A DNA stretch of 64,000 bases, taken from contig JAUCBN010000038.1 in assembly GCA_035048815.1 (NCBI GenBank), positions 12,490,001 to 12,554,000 on the forward strand, read 5' to 3'. Below the pieces are notes generated by a model. It did not search any database, was not told where the DNA came from, and worked only from the letters and a program-made list of their open reading frames with translations. The position numbers and the translations under genes are program-made. The DNA is from Abelmoschus esculentus. Taxonomy: Eukaryota > Streptophyta > Magnoliopsida > Malvales > Malvaceae. Of the stretch, positions 21,348 through 32,544 are shown piece by piece; within the stretch, counting starts at the first letter, position 1; the number at the start of each line of letters is the position of its first letter.

Positions 21348-23521
21348 TGTAAAACCTAAATTTAACTTAATTTCTTAGATTAAAACTTAAGGATCACGTT
21401 AAAGAAACTTGTAACTCAATTTAGGTTTCAGAAATATAATTATTGAAATCCGATAATTTAATCAAAATAAATTATTCAAAATAAAAGTCCAGAGTCGATT
21501 ACAGAATAAAAGCCCAAAGTCCGGAGTCCATTATTCAAAATAAAAGTCCATTATAAAATTTATTATACAAAAATTTAATTAAAAACTGAAAAGATAAATT
21601 CATATGGATTATCAGAATCTTAAAACCGACAGTCCTCCAAGTACCGTAGCCTAAGACCAAGTATCTAAAACAAAAACTGTGGGGGGTAAGCTTGGGAGCC
21701 TAGTGTGTCTCTAAGGTACAGATAAACATAACTATAAAACAGATAGGTATAACACATAACAGAATAACATAATTTTAGAACATAATATCATATTACAAAA
21801 CAGAGCAGACCATGCGATGTAATGAATGTATGATATGATGTGCACCCAACTCCGATCACCATCAGAAGAGAAGGTTCCCCTGAACCACTCTATCTCCATC
21901 ACACCATCAGAAGTGAAGCTCGACCCGAAGGTGGAGTCACGGAACAGAAGTGGACACTCGACCCGTAGGTGGAGCCACTGAATAGAAGTGGATACTCGAC
22001 CCGTAGGTGAAGCCATTGATCAGAAGTGATACTCACCATAGGTGATACCACTAAACTTCCTCGTACACATATCCAACCGTTGTCATGACATGAACAGATA
22101 ACCATGTATGAATAGATAACAGAATCGGAATACATGCCTAAGATAATAACAGGAAGCATGCATAACAGTTTCAGAATCAAATATTCAGTTAATGTTTCAG
22201 AGCATGACAAATATTCAATTATGTTCAGAAAGTAACAGAAATGATGCAATCAATATGCTACATAGAATTAACAGATATATTAAAAGTTGCACATAGAAAT
22301 AAACAGAAAATTGTCTGAAGGGACACACCTGAAAATAGAAGCTTAGCATCGATAATGACATCTACTAGACTCAGCTCTACCATTAGATCGAGCTGGTGTA
22401 GAATCTATGAATAACAAACTATTAGATACACTACTATGCTACTAAACCGGTAATACACTAAACAGAAGTAACTGAATACTCACATACGTGTCCCAAATAC
22501 TGATGAATAGGAGGTCGTCCAAAAGGAGGAGGAGGCAGATTTTCGAGGTCAAAATCTACGTCACCAGAACCAAACAGAAACTGATTCAGAATCCGATAAA
22601 GACAAATTCCAGATAAACATTCGAACTTAAAAGGTTCAAAAACAACACTTCGGGTTCAAATTTAGAAAAACAGACAATATCATCGGACTTAGGACGTCGA
22701 AAAACATAGAACGAGATTGGGTCAGAAAAAGTCAATGTTGACGTCAGTAGGTGACGTTAGCAAATGACGTCAAAAGTGGCATCAACAGAGGACGTCAACA
22801 GTGATGTCAGCGGGCCGGGTTACGAGTTACGGGTCATTTCAGGACTGTCAGGTCAGTCCGGTCGGTTTATGGGTCGGGTCGAACCGATCGGTTTCTAGGA
22901 TTTTCCAAGAAAATTTAGGTTTGGAAAAACCCAGATTTTCCAGGAAAATCTGGAATTTCCAGAATTCTCCAGGGAAAATCAAGTTTCTTGATTTTTGAAC
23001 CATCTCAAAAATTCGATTCAAAACGAATTAAACCCCCTTTGCATCTGATTCTATTCAAAACACTTCTACAACCCAAAAATAACCAAAAACCGATTCAAAA
23101 ATGCTTCAAACACTCCAAACAGAATTTTAACTTTCCCCCCTTTATAAACTATCGAATCAAAACAAAAGAAAACAGAGATATGTAATACTTACTAGGATTG
23201 AATCGAAGCAAAACAAAGAAAGGAAGAGATGTTTCACGGACTTAGCTTCATCGGTAAGGAAAGGCTGAATTAAAACCAGAAATAAGGGAGAATTTAATCT
23301 CCCGAATAAATTCTGAAACAGTAAAGATAAAGGGGAATTGTTTCCAAAATTAAAATGGTTAAATTACCCAAGAAGGGTCTGGAATTATTTAACTTTTTAA
23401 AAGACCTCAAAACTTTCAGAAATTTACAAAAAGACCATTGAAATTCAATCAGAAATCCCCAATTTCTAGTTTTAAATTAGGGATTTTAGGGTTTCAAAAG
23501 AGGAAAAGTTGGAGTGTTACA
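21348..23521 (-). repeat. Solo LTR, 2.2 kb, TSD AATGT
   Basis: Starts TGTAAAACC and ends GGAGTGTTACA, with AATGT on both sides (21343-21347 and 23522-23526). On the minus strand it begins TGTAACACTCC. It is the same family as the LTR at 32977-41714, which lies in the opposite orientation: both carry runs of GGAAAATCTGGAA-type sequence, TGACGTCA arrays and an AGTGG...CCACT hairpin block (here 21900-22060). No internal region remains. Confidence 0.9.
22739..22810. promoter_or_regulatory. Array of TGACGTCA-type (bZIP/TGA) motifs in a solo LTR
   Basis: TGACGTCA is perfect at 22739-22746 and 22765-22772, with TGACGTT, GGACGTCA and TGATGTCA variants between and after them, within 72 bp. TGACG is the core bound by plant TGA-type bZIP factors. 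A comparable array lies in the sister LTR at 40308-40440. The regulatory role is inferred. Confidence 0.6.
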
Positions 23522-23526
23522 AATGT

Positions 23527-23807
23527 ATTTCGTTTCTCCCATTTCTTGGATTCTGGACTTCTCCTATTATTCGTTCTTTATCGAAAAATATCAGTGAATC
23601 AAGTGGTTTCAAAATACCTTATTCATCTGAAATTTCGGGCAACAGATCAAGGCGATGTATTCTTCGATTATTGGTGCAATGTTGGCATCCCCAGGTGAAA
23701 CAACTATAAGCAGGGTTCCAAAACTGGGCTAAAACTCGAAATGGTATTTTGTCGATGCTGAAATCCATTGGATATATCAGATCTTCATAGTTGGTGATAA
23801 CAACCAT
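23527..23807 (-). pseudogene. 5' part of the DUF7745-like ORF of Ogre-A
   Basis: The minus strand gives MVVITNYEDLIYPMDFSIDK then FRVLAQFWNPAYSCFTWG. After a frameshift it continues as PIIEEYIALICCPKFQMNKV. This order (AQFWDPxYxCFTFG, then EEYxALLxCPKFQ) is the N-terminal signature of the DUF7745 proteins of Ogre/Tat elements as I remember them. The solo LTR at 21348-23521 splits the ORF; its continuation is at 21342 and below. Function of the family is unknown to me. Confidence 0.7.
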
Positions 23808-24678
23808 TTATTTTCTTTGTTAATTGGTCCAAATATATTTTAATTCTTGTGAAGTTTTCAAGTTCTAACTTCTCCCCCACTGACAAGCTGTATTCATTTC
23901 GGTATTGTGATTCTTCGGACAATCTTCAGATACCAAGGTTTGTTTCCACCTTATCAAGAAAATAGTTTTTTATGGCTAAACTTTTTTAACGGTTGGACTT
24001 GTATCAACATCCTTTTTTATATTAAAATAACTGTAGATACAAAAATGAGAAATAAAATAGCACAACATAAAACAATCGTTAGTACCGGATCAAATTACAA
24101 TAAATAAAATAAAATATGCTTTATGTTGCACGAATATGAACATGACAGTAATATTACGAAAATAAAATACGAAAAATAAATAACAGGAATTATAGGGCGT
24201 AAATAAAAGACCCCCCTGCTCTCTTTCTCTAAAAAGAAAAACCTTATAGGGTAACCCTCTAATTGGGCAGAGGTCTGGCATGACGGCTCTAAGGGTAGGC
24301 TTCTAGGGCTCACTATATGCGGTTCGATTCTAGAAGGTACCCGAATGATACTTATTACCCTAATAATGATAATAAACACAGTTTAGGGGATACGTTTCTC
24401 TAAGTCTATGCGGAGACGTAGGTCTCACGAAGACAGAGGGAAAAATATCCTGAAAGCAATTCATCATCCTACATAGAGGCGGAACCTCACAAAGGAGTAG
24501 TTTAATGCTCCCACTAAAATGGACGGATTCCGGGTTGAGAGCTCATGAAATGAGGAGACCTAAAAAAGCATTAGTAAATATTTTAAAATAAAAGATCACA
24601 AAAATTAAATAAACTGAATTTATATATTCAATCATTAAATAAAATGTAACCGATTTGCGTCTCGACTCAGGAAAAATC
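23808..24678 (-). other. 5' leader of Ogre-A, non-coding
   Basis: Sequence between the primer site and the DUF7745-like ORF. Short frames exist at 24090-24379 but show no recognised domain. A leader of this length is normal for Ogre/Tat elements. Confidence 0.5.
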
Positions 24679-24697
24679 ATCCCCAGCGGAGTCACCA
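24679..24697 (-). other. Primer binding site of Ogre-A, tRNA-Arg
   Basis: The plus strand reads ATCCCCAGCGGAGTCACCA, matching the 3' end of a plant tRNA-Arg including CCA (one apparent mismatch from GTCGCCA). It is two bases from the LTR edge. A tRNA-Arg primer is typical of Ogre/Tat elements. Only the tRNA tail is present, so it is not a tRNA gene. Confidence 0.85.
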
Positions 24698-24699
24698 AC

Positions 24700-26266
24700 T
24701 GTAATCACCAGAATTGGTCTGGGGAGTCGCCACCAATCATTTCTACGGAGCGATTGGAACACCAAAATTGAGTCTACGAACCAGAGCTGAATCTGGGAGT
24801 CTGTTACGCATGGGGAAGGGTGAGCACCCCCACAACGCCCAAAATTAGCACTTGCTGGTTACAAAATATTTTATATGACGGAAAATATAAATTCAGTTTT
24901 AATTTAGAAGTTGTGATCCTTTTAAAAAGCCATTTTCAAAATTACATTTAGTAAATACATTAATATGTTACATGAGAAATATTATAAAATACAAATGATA
25001 ATGTTAGTAACATAATAAGGGTAACGATTAAATAACATATAATAAAATAATATTAATATTAATATTAGTTATAATAATAAAAAAACATTAACAACAATAA
25101 TTGTAGTAATAATAATAAAGCGAATAAAAACAGTGGCAACAGAAATATAAAAATAAACTACAGTGAGCTATTTTAAATGAAAATAAGGACTAGAATGTAA
25201 AATATTCAAAACTGGAAATCTAAAAAGAAAAGATACAAGAAACCGAAGTGTCACGGGTGTGTAATTTCCCCATCTTCTCGGATATACGCGGATTATGGGT
25301 CGGGTCTGATATGCGGGTTCCTAATCGAAACAACACAATTTTGGTTGATGTTTATATACCCCATTTTACTCTGAAAAAAATATGTTCTTCATTCTTATCT
25401 TCAAAAAAAAAAACAGAATTCTTATAATGCTCTCAACTTCCCCTCATGACCAGTCATCTCCCTCGGCGGAATATCACTAGCCGGCGGAGGCAGCCACCGT
25501 ACGCGGTTTGTTTTTATATTTGATGAGATGAACACGAATCTATCCTCAGATTTTTGAAGAACCACTTCCACACTTGTAGATCTATAAATGAAGATTCCAA
25601 TATGGGTTTATGCCCCGAAATCTTTCCTTTTTTCTTCGATTTGTTTCCGAATCACACTCCCCTTTCTTTTTATTTCGATTTGGATCTGGTATTTGTTTTG
25701 TATTTGTTGGTTCGAATGTTTTTTTTATTTAAAATCTGGGGAAGAAGCCCCTTTTTCGATTACATCATATGGGTTTTATACCCATTCGAAAATACATATA
25801 AAAAAACTAAAAGTAATCTGATTTAATATTAGATTTGAAATCTAATCTAATCTCCTTTTCTTTGATTATTTTGCAAGTATGAAGGTGGTACTGTAGGATC
25901 GGGAGGTGGCCGACCATTCGTGTGAATCAGGAGAGCGTGTGACTGCCACGCGGTATTCAAATCGCCGTGCGTGGCGGCCACGTGGTATTCGAACCGTCGC
26001 GCGTGACGGCCATGCGCTGGAGACTGGTAAGCACAATGGTGACTGGCGGCTGACATGGTTGACAGGGTTAGGGGTTACTAAATTTAGGTTTTGTTTAGGT
26101 TATTGGAATGGGTTGGATTCGAATTGGGTATTGAGTTAATTATTGCTTGGGCTTTGGTCGTTGGGATCAGTTTTAGGGAGCATTGGGTTGTAATATTTAG
26201 ATCTGATAAAATTGATTATGTTTTGATTTTATTGGATTTGGATATTAGTTAAAATTGGTTATTACA
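24700..26266 (-). repeat. 5' LTR of Ogre-A
   Basis: Begins TGTAATCACCAGAATTGG and ends TTGGTTATTACA, followed by the target duplication CGCA (26267-26270). It is 1567 bp. Divergence from the other LTR is visible at many positions, so the insertion is older than gypsy-1. Confidence 0.9.
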
Positions 26267-27580
26267 CGCATATGTGATTTGGACTCAAATGTTGAGAATT
26301 TGAAAGAACGGTGTGAAGTGAGTTCATTTCCGACGATTTTTTTTTTTGGTTCTCTTTTTACTGATTGTAATCAATGGAGGAAATTTCTAAACCGGTAATT
26401 TAAAAAAAGGAAAAGTTCATCGGAGGTTATTTTTATTTGGATTAAGTTTCATTTTGATTATTAATTTATGAAAAAAATTGTTATTTATGCTTTTCATATA
26501 TTTTATTTTATTTATTATACTGTCAATATTTTTAATTTAAGTACAGTTAGTTTAGTGGTTAAGAGAATAATTATTATTTTTAAAGGTTACAAATTCGAGT
26601 ATTAATATTTATAGCATAATGTTTAAAAGATAAATATTTAATAATTTAAAATATATTTTAGAACATATATTATTTTTAATCACTGTAACTGATTCTAAAA
26701 AATTAATGATGTGGCATGTTAATCACAATTTTTTCATTAATTAGAAAAGATAATTTTATTATTTATATTTTCAATATATTTTATTTTATTTATTATACTA
26801 TTAACGTGTTAATTTATGATATAACACGTTAATTATGATGTTATTTTTATTTTAGTTAAGTTTTATTTAGTTTATTAGTTTTATAAAGAATTAATTTTAT
26901 TATTTATATTTTTGATCTATTTTATTTTGTTTTTTATGTTAATAAAATCGATTAATTTAATGATATAACATGTTAGTCTTAAGGTTAATTTTTAATTTAA
27001 CCTCTGACTTTTAAATTAAAAGGGCAGACATACGATTTTCATCTATTAAACTTACTAGGATTTGTATGCAATTTTTAATTCGTGTTGATTGCTAATGCCT
27101 TTGGTCCTTTGAAGGAATAAAACTTCGATATGATAAAGGATCTGTTTTTACGGAGTGCAAATCATCTGCCCTTTCCTTATGCCTCTATTTATGTCCCACT
27201 TCTAATCAGAGGTTTAGGGTTTAGGGTTTTAGGTTAGGGGTTTTGGTTAGGGTTTAGGAAATTAGGGGTAGAGTGTATTTTTTAGGGTGTATGGTTTAGG
27301 GCTTAGAATATAGAAAATAAGGGTTTAGGGTTTAAAATTGATTTTTTTTAAAAAAACAAAGGAGACACCAAAGGAGCCATGGGAAGGGGCAGAGGATTTT
27401 TGTTTGTATTTACTTATGTTGGGTGCCCTTTCTATGTGCAAATGATTTTCAAATCATTGTTGTTTTTCGATAATATTATATTAATATGAGTTTTTAAATA
27501 TTTTATTACATAAATATGCTCCATTTAACTTCATTCATAAAATTATACTCTTATCGGAACATGTAAATTAAAATTGCTTT
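26267..27580. other. AT-rich spacer, former upstream region of the SEC31-like exon
   Basis: If Ogre-A is removed, 26271 onward joins 13197, so its first part is the distal upstream region of the SEC31-like gene. The rest is low-complexity AT-rich DNA. A degenerate repeat unit (TTATTTATATTTTCAATATATTTTATTTT-like) appears near 26480, 26755 and 26895. No gene seen. Confidence 0.5.
27209..27345 (+). repeat. Degenerate interstitial telomere-like repeats
   Basis: Repeated TTTAGGG units and variants (GGTTTAGGGTTTAGGG, then TTAGGGG and GTTTAGG forms) over about 135 bp, matching the plant telomere repeat in degenerate form. A weaker patchwork of the same motif on both strands lies in the MITE at 38960-39300. 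Confidence 0.7.
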
Positions 27581-27584
27581 TTGT

Positions 27585-27795
27585 AAAAAGAATCGCTTTG
27601 CATAGAAAATGATTTATGGGTGAGTTGGTATGCCTTTACACATCAATTAATATAAAATATATAAAAAAAATTGTTTTGTGTACAAAGTGATTTCCACGAG
27701 ATTATGAACAAACAAAACCTAGACCTTGGAAATCGCTTTGTACACAAAGCGATTTATCTTTAATAGAAATCGCTTTCTACATAAAGTGATTTTTT
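27585..27795. repeat. Palindromes of the Mutator-like element, left group
   Basis: Copies and half-copies of a palindrome with core CGCTTTGTACACAAAGCG, the clearest at 27731-27753. Degenerate forms lie at 27588-27612, 27670-27695 and 27766-27790. They lie left of the minus-strand ORF. Confidence 0.75.
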
Positions 27796-27984
27796 TGTTA
27801 TAAAAATATTTAATTTTATTATTTCACTTATTTAATTTTTTTATTAAAAATATTTATTTAAAATTTTTATTCTAAACGTAAACACCAAATATTACAAAAA
27901 TAATATCTAAGGAAATGAGGATTAGTCCTTTTCCGTGTCTTAGTAATCTGTAAACACGTCCGATGTTAAGTTCAGTTCTTCAAT

Positions 27985-28440
27985 TCTCTATTTCTTTTCA
28001 AGTCGTTTGTTGTGGTTACGTTGTAGAATTGCTTCTTCGTTTACTGAATCTGTAAATGTTTGAACGCTGCTTGATGAAGTAGCTTCATCCTTAAATGTTA
28101 CTGAGATCTCGATAAACTGATACCCAGCATGTTTGTAACATCGAAATATCTTACGATTGTCTTTTGAACTTGACAATTTCAACATGTAATGTACTTTAGG
28201 TCCTGGTTCATCAACTACTATTTTTGCTTTCAAGTACAAGATTTCTCTTGTTGTCGACTTCTAAACCTTCATCGATATTAATTCATATAACTCATCGTGT
28301 TTTATATTTCTATTAAAGATATGCTCTGGAGTAGAACACAACACAAGAAAATCTAGCCATTTGTATATAACTGCTGATGAAAAAGTTCTGGTTGAGTGTT
28401 GGAGTAGGAAATATAGTCTGAATTGAGCAAGGAATCAAAT
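27985..28440 (-). pseudogene. Small ORF of the Mutator-like element, function unknown
   Basis: From about 28440 the minus strand gives, with one frame change, FSCVVFYSRAYL and FNRNIKHDELYELISMKV. A stop is followed by STTREILYLKAKIVVDEPG and then HAGYQFIEISVTFKDEATS to the end at 27985. The xxDELxxxIxxK start and the closing IEI/ELF-type strand resemble the roughly 80-residue N-terminal domain of Mutator proteins seen in the plus-strand gene. I do not recognise a specific product. It is divergently arranged from the transposase across about 230 bp that contain the palindromes. Confidence 0.45.
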
Positions 28441-28454
28441 CTTATATAGTTCAT

Positions 28455-28565
28455 AGATCACTTTGTACATGAAGCGATTTATGAAAGAAAATCGCTTCCT
28501 GTAAAAAGAAATTTTCAGCCTTACACGTTAGAAAATCGCTTTTTGCAGGAAGCGATTTCTAAATT
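28455..28565. repeat. Palindromes between the divergent Mutator genes
   Basis: ATCACTTTGTACATGAAGCG at 28458-28477, followed by AAATCGCTTCCTGTAAAAAG and, near 28530-28553, AAATCGCTTTTTGCAGGAAG. They occupy the spacer between the minus ORF and the transposase start, where a shared promoter is expected. Confidence 0.7.
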
Positions 28566-28671
28566 GCTTTAAGTATTACTTTAGCTTCGCAGCTAAAACA
28601 ATTGTCATTTGCATTTTCAGAACACTCAAACTTCTTCGAAAAGAATTCTCAATTTGAATTTCAAAGAAAAA

Positions 28672-29671
28672 ATGTCAAGAAGAATCAATGCTTTACTGTA
28701 TAATGATGGGCAGATGGTTGGAGATGCATCTTTAGGTGTGGTTTTTCAGTCATTGAATACTATTACAATCGATCTCCCGCGGAAATTAAATTATATGTCA
28801 TTGATGATGAAATATCGTAGAATAATCCGCATGCTCGAGGATAGAAATTGGAGCCTTTAAAATATCGATTACCGAAGTCGTTAGAGTCATTGTATTATAT
28901 AATTTACCATGTTGCGGATAATGGCGATATAGAATTTATGATAGAATCGCACTTGCAGTATTCTTTAGGAGGACCGTTAGAGTTGTTTGCAATATTTTCT
29001 GATGACGATGTTACAAGAGTCCCATATTGGCGACGTGCAAATTTTGACTTTGATCCGAATGTTTATAGCCTGTCGGCCAATATAAGAGACAACTTCAACC
29101 TGTTCTCGACACATTTTTCATAGAAAGATGGTGGTGTTGCATCATCTTCAATGGCAAGACATTCTTGTGTAGCTTCTTTTAACTTTAACCTTAATCTACC
29201 ACCAATCCAACTGTCATCGGTAGCTCCTTCTGAATTCGACTTTAACTTACCACCAACCTAACATTCATCTGTAGTTGTTGGTGATGTTGGGGAATTGGAG
29301 TTGTTCCAATTTGAGGGTGACCACTCGGACGAAGAACCTATTAGGGAGCTTGGTCCTGATGGTAAAGAGCAATGTCACTTTTATGGAGAACCTGAAGATA
29401 TTGAGGAACCACAGGAAGTGGATGCTCCTAACAGCTCAATGGTCATGTCGTTTTACGAGCCACCGTCCCACTTTGCATCAGTTGATATGGAAGCCTTTAA
29501 TGCTCCCGAATTTTTGCAATTCCCCCAGATCGATCAATACAACAAACATGGTTCTCATGAAATATATAAGGGAATGGTTTTTTCGATCAAAAAACTTGCG
29601 ATTGCAACCATCAAGAACTACAATATACGCCACTCAGTTATCTTGTGTGTACAAAAATACAGCTGACAAGT
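28672..29671 (+). pseudogene. N-terminal part of MURA-like transposase
   Basis: Starts at ATG 28672 (MSRRINALLYNDGQMVGDAS). The domain continues after a frame change at about 28850 as LKYRLPKSLESLYYIIYHVA and GGPLELFAIF. An acidic linker follows (ELELFQFEGDHSDEE, EPEDIEEPQEVD). Then comes the typical block before the Mutator DNA-binding region, HEIYKGMVFSIKKLAIATIK followed by NYNIRHSV. Stops interrupt at 28858, about 29121 and 29664. The gypsy LTR begins at 29677 after ACATT. The catalytic core that should follow is absent from the window: when reading resumes at 31551 several hundred codons have gone, so a deletion accompanied or followed the LTR insertion. Confidence 0.75.
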
Positions 29672-29676
29672 ACATT

Positions 29677-31540
29677 TGTAACACTCCGAACCTGGGTGCC
29701 ACATTTAGGCGATAAGCTCAACCCGTATCCATAAAATTCCTCAAAATCGAGACCATATGTACTAACAAATCCGATATAAAATTTGAAATGACATTAAAAT
29801 CAAAATAGTTAATAATCCAAAATATCAATGGAGCTTTAAAATATAATTTTAATAAAAGCATTTGACCTTGACAAATTAAAATTAAATAGAGTTACAATTA
29901 CGATAACAGTCTTACGAATACATAACCCAATAATCTAGCAATTGTACTTTACCAACCGGTCAATGCTGAAGTCATACGTTGATGGTGCTTCGTCACGTCC
30001 ACACGATCGTCGCTTACTTACCTATGATGAAAACAAATTCCAAAACGTTGAGCTACGAAAGCTTAGTTGGTACACAACCTATCCATTGTGCTTTCAAGTG
30101 AATCATAACTATAACATACAAGATGATATAATATGATGATATGATATGCGAAATGTAACCAAAGCGTAAAGCAAACAAATCAGAAGTGAGGCTCACTACC
30201 AACTCGACACTAGGGAACTCACCCGGCCTGGAATCTCACATCGAGTTGCTTGAACTCTCATATCGAGCTAGTATACTCGGAATCTCGCATCGGATATTCA
30301 CTCGAAATCTCATATTCTCACATGATGTCCTTCATTGTGTTACAACACTATCATTCACTAGGTATCTGGATCCCACCAAATAATGACTTAAACCATACAA
30401 AGTGATCCATCAAGGATCTCATATCAATTAATACCATAATCAAGCCAAGCAAAGCATGCAAAGCAATTTTCATCATATTAGATTCCACATTACCAATTAC
30501 CAGTTTCATCATCATTTTGTACCTGAAATGACCCATGGGGATACACATCATGAATTATGAGACCCTCGAACTCAACCCTTAAAACTTGGGCAGATTTGTC
30601 CAGGCGTACCGATACACCTGTATAAGGATATTGAAATACCCCAAGTATCGAAACGCTTCCCTTGCGTTCTGATACGTTATCGCGATGATTCAAGAACAGG
30701 GGAGACCAACCTGTATTGATACACCTATATAGGGCATTGATACGTCTCCCTGTTTCGATACGCCCCAAAAGGGGTATTGAACCAAAATGTTACTAGAAGG
30801 GTTGGTTTCGATACACAGGCAAGGTGTTACAAAACGTCTTCCTTAATAGCATATTCTTTCCTCTTATTGGTATCGATACTCATACCAGAGATATCGATAC
30901 CCCCTACATGAAATATAGGTCTGCAACATGAAAAGCTCAAGAACCTTAACCAAAACTACACCAATCAATTTTAAAACGTTCCTACTTATTATTGAAGTAG
31001 TTTAAGTGAGTTTCTAATCAATTTTACTGAATTTCACCAACTATAAATCAAGCCATCATTAAAGCATGCAAAGGCTCTATCCTAGCCAAACCATCACACA
31101 ATCAATCAAGCATGCCAAAATGATGATGCACATGAAAATGCAAAGGATTTGGAAGTGTACCAACCTCCAAAATGAGTTGAAGAAGCTCCACAACAAGCTC
31201 TCAAGTCTTCTCCTTTCCCAAGCACATTGATGGCTCTCATTGTTCTCCAACTACAAAGAAGAATACCAAGAGGTTACTACATAATCTAGGTGATTAAAGG
31301 AAGCTAAAACACCCCCTTTAAACATACTGAAACCCTTCTAAACACATATTCCCATTCAACCTTAAACCACCCAACCAGAACCTAACTTTCACCATTTGAA
31401 ACAAAGCTTACCTTGAAAGATAGATCAACCAAAGCCTAACACAATACCCTCAAGCATCAAAACGTGCTTTCACAAGCCGAGCTTCAAAAACTAACCTTTG
31501 ATGATGGTGTTTAGGGGAGGAAATGGGTGGAAAAAAGAAT
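29677..31540 (-). repeat. Truncated gypsy LTR inside the transposase gene
   Basis: Starts TGTAACACTCCGAACC on the plus strand. The right part (AAGCTTACCTTGAAAGATAGA, then GGGGAGGAAATGGGTGG) parallels the promoter-side part of the gypsy-1 LTR, so it is a minus-oriented relative. The right terminus with its TG is missing and no ACATT duplication is found, which fits truncation near 31540. It carries a cluster of TATCGATA-type motifs (30608-30905). Confidence 0.65.
30608..30905. repeat. Degenerate TATCGATA palindrome cluster
   Basis: Motifs such as TATCGAAACG, TTGGTATCGATACT (one base from the 12-mer palindrome, about 30868-30881) and GATATCGATACCCC (about 30889-30902) recur through this stretch of the LTR. 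More decayed than the gypsy-1 cluster. Confidence 0.7.
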
Positions 31541-31550
31541 GTAGAAAGAT

Positions 31551-32309
31551 ATACCAATGGATTAGTGGCTTTGTTCATTTGATGAAGGCAAAAGATATGG
31601 TCACATGACCACAAACTTAGCAGAGACAATCAATTCATCATTGAAACGAGTGAGACACTTACCTATAACTTCTGTTGTTAAAGCCACATATTATCGGTTG
31701 GGTACCCTTTTTGCAATATTGGGTAAACAAGCTTTAGAATATACGGTAGGTGGTCATATAGTGTACCCAGATCTCCGAAATAGATTACAAGCATTTGTAC
31801 AGCATTCCAATTCAATGAATGCGACATGTTTCTCACAGGATAGGCATTTATTCTATGTCTCAGGATACTCAAGACTGTTAGAATGCATACAACATAATGC
31901 TTATGTGGTTGATTTGAGGAAAAGAACATGCGATCGTGGATTCTTCCAAACATGTAAATATTTGTCCCCGCATGCCATTATTGCTTGTTCTTCTATCCAG
32001 ATAAACTATATGATGGTTGTAAATCCAGTTTACTTTCTTGAAATCGTATTTAAGGTTTACGAACACGAGTTTCCTCCTATTGGAAATGAATAAGATGAAG
32101 ATGCAGTGAATGATGAACCTACTACACGACCTAATTTTGTACTAAGACGAGAGAAAAAAGGTCGTCCCAGATCAACATGAATATTCTGCGATAAGTATTT
32201 GGTTGATCATAGAGAAAGTACTGAGCAACCGAAATTATGCACAATTTGTAGGAATTCTGGATATGCAAAGAGAACATGTCCTAATCGATACGGTGCACGA
32301 ATTAAATGA
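31551..32309 (+). pseudogene. C-terminal part of MURA-like transposase
   Basis: Resumes as IPMD, stop, WLCSFDEGKRYGHMTTNLAE, the strongly conserved Mutator block after the catalytic core. The SWIM-type zinc finger region is TCDRGFFQTCKYLSPHAIIAC, where the usual second cysteine is arginine. A TAA at 32091 interrupts. Beyond it the reading continues to a zinc knuckle (CTICRNSGYAKRTCP, histidine replaced by tyrosine) and ends YGARIK at 32309. The DDE catalytic residues are not present, so no activity is possible. Confidence 0.85.
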
Positions 32310-32544
32310 ACATGTCATAGTTGGAACAATTGTTGTACATTTGTTCTCAATTCTTAGTATTTAATTATTCCACTGTTACCATATTTAATTATTTGAATGT
32401 TTAGGTTTTACAGTTTACGGTTGTAATCTTTATAAAAAATATACATAACATTCAAAATATTAAATGTATAAAAACATTTCACATATTAAATAGAATAAAA
32501 CATTTAAATACAAAACATTTAACAAATAAATTACATAAAAAAAC

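Larger units (their letters stand above)
13202..26266 (-). mobile_element. Ogre-A: non-autonomous Ogre/Tat-like LTR retroelement, 13 kb with nested inserts
   Basis: Two similar LTRs in the same orientation (13202-14788 and 24700-26266) enclose the element. The flanking bases CGCA (13198-13201 and 26267-26270) match as a target duplication. A primer site complementary to tRNA-Arg borders the right LTR, so the element reads on the minus strand. Next to the 3' LTR lie tandem repeats, a known habit of Ogre/Tat 3' regions. A DUF7745-like ORF remnant lies near the 5' end, as in Ogre/Tat elements. No protease, RT or integrase is visible, so it must have depended on a helper. Without the two solo LTRs it is about 7.7 kb. 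It split the upstream region of the SEC31-like gene. Confidence 0.85.

Noticed and set aside
24679..24697. tRNA-Arg gene
   Set aside because: Only the 3' end of a tRNA is matched, directly beside an LTR; this is a primer site.
13202..26266. Two independent solo LTRs instead of one element
   Set aside because: The outer flanks share CGCA, the inner edge has a primer site and the interior contains Ogre-type sequence, so a single element explains the data better.
27209..27345. True telomere or chromosome end
   Set aside because: Repeats are degenerate, short and flanked on both sides by ordinary transposon-rich DNA.
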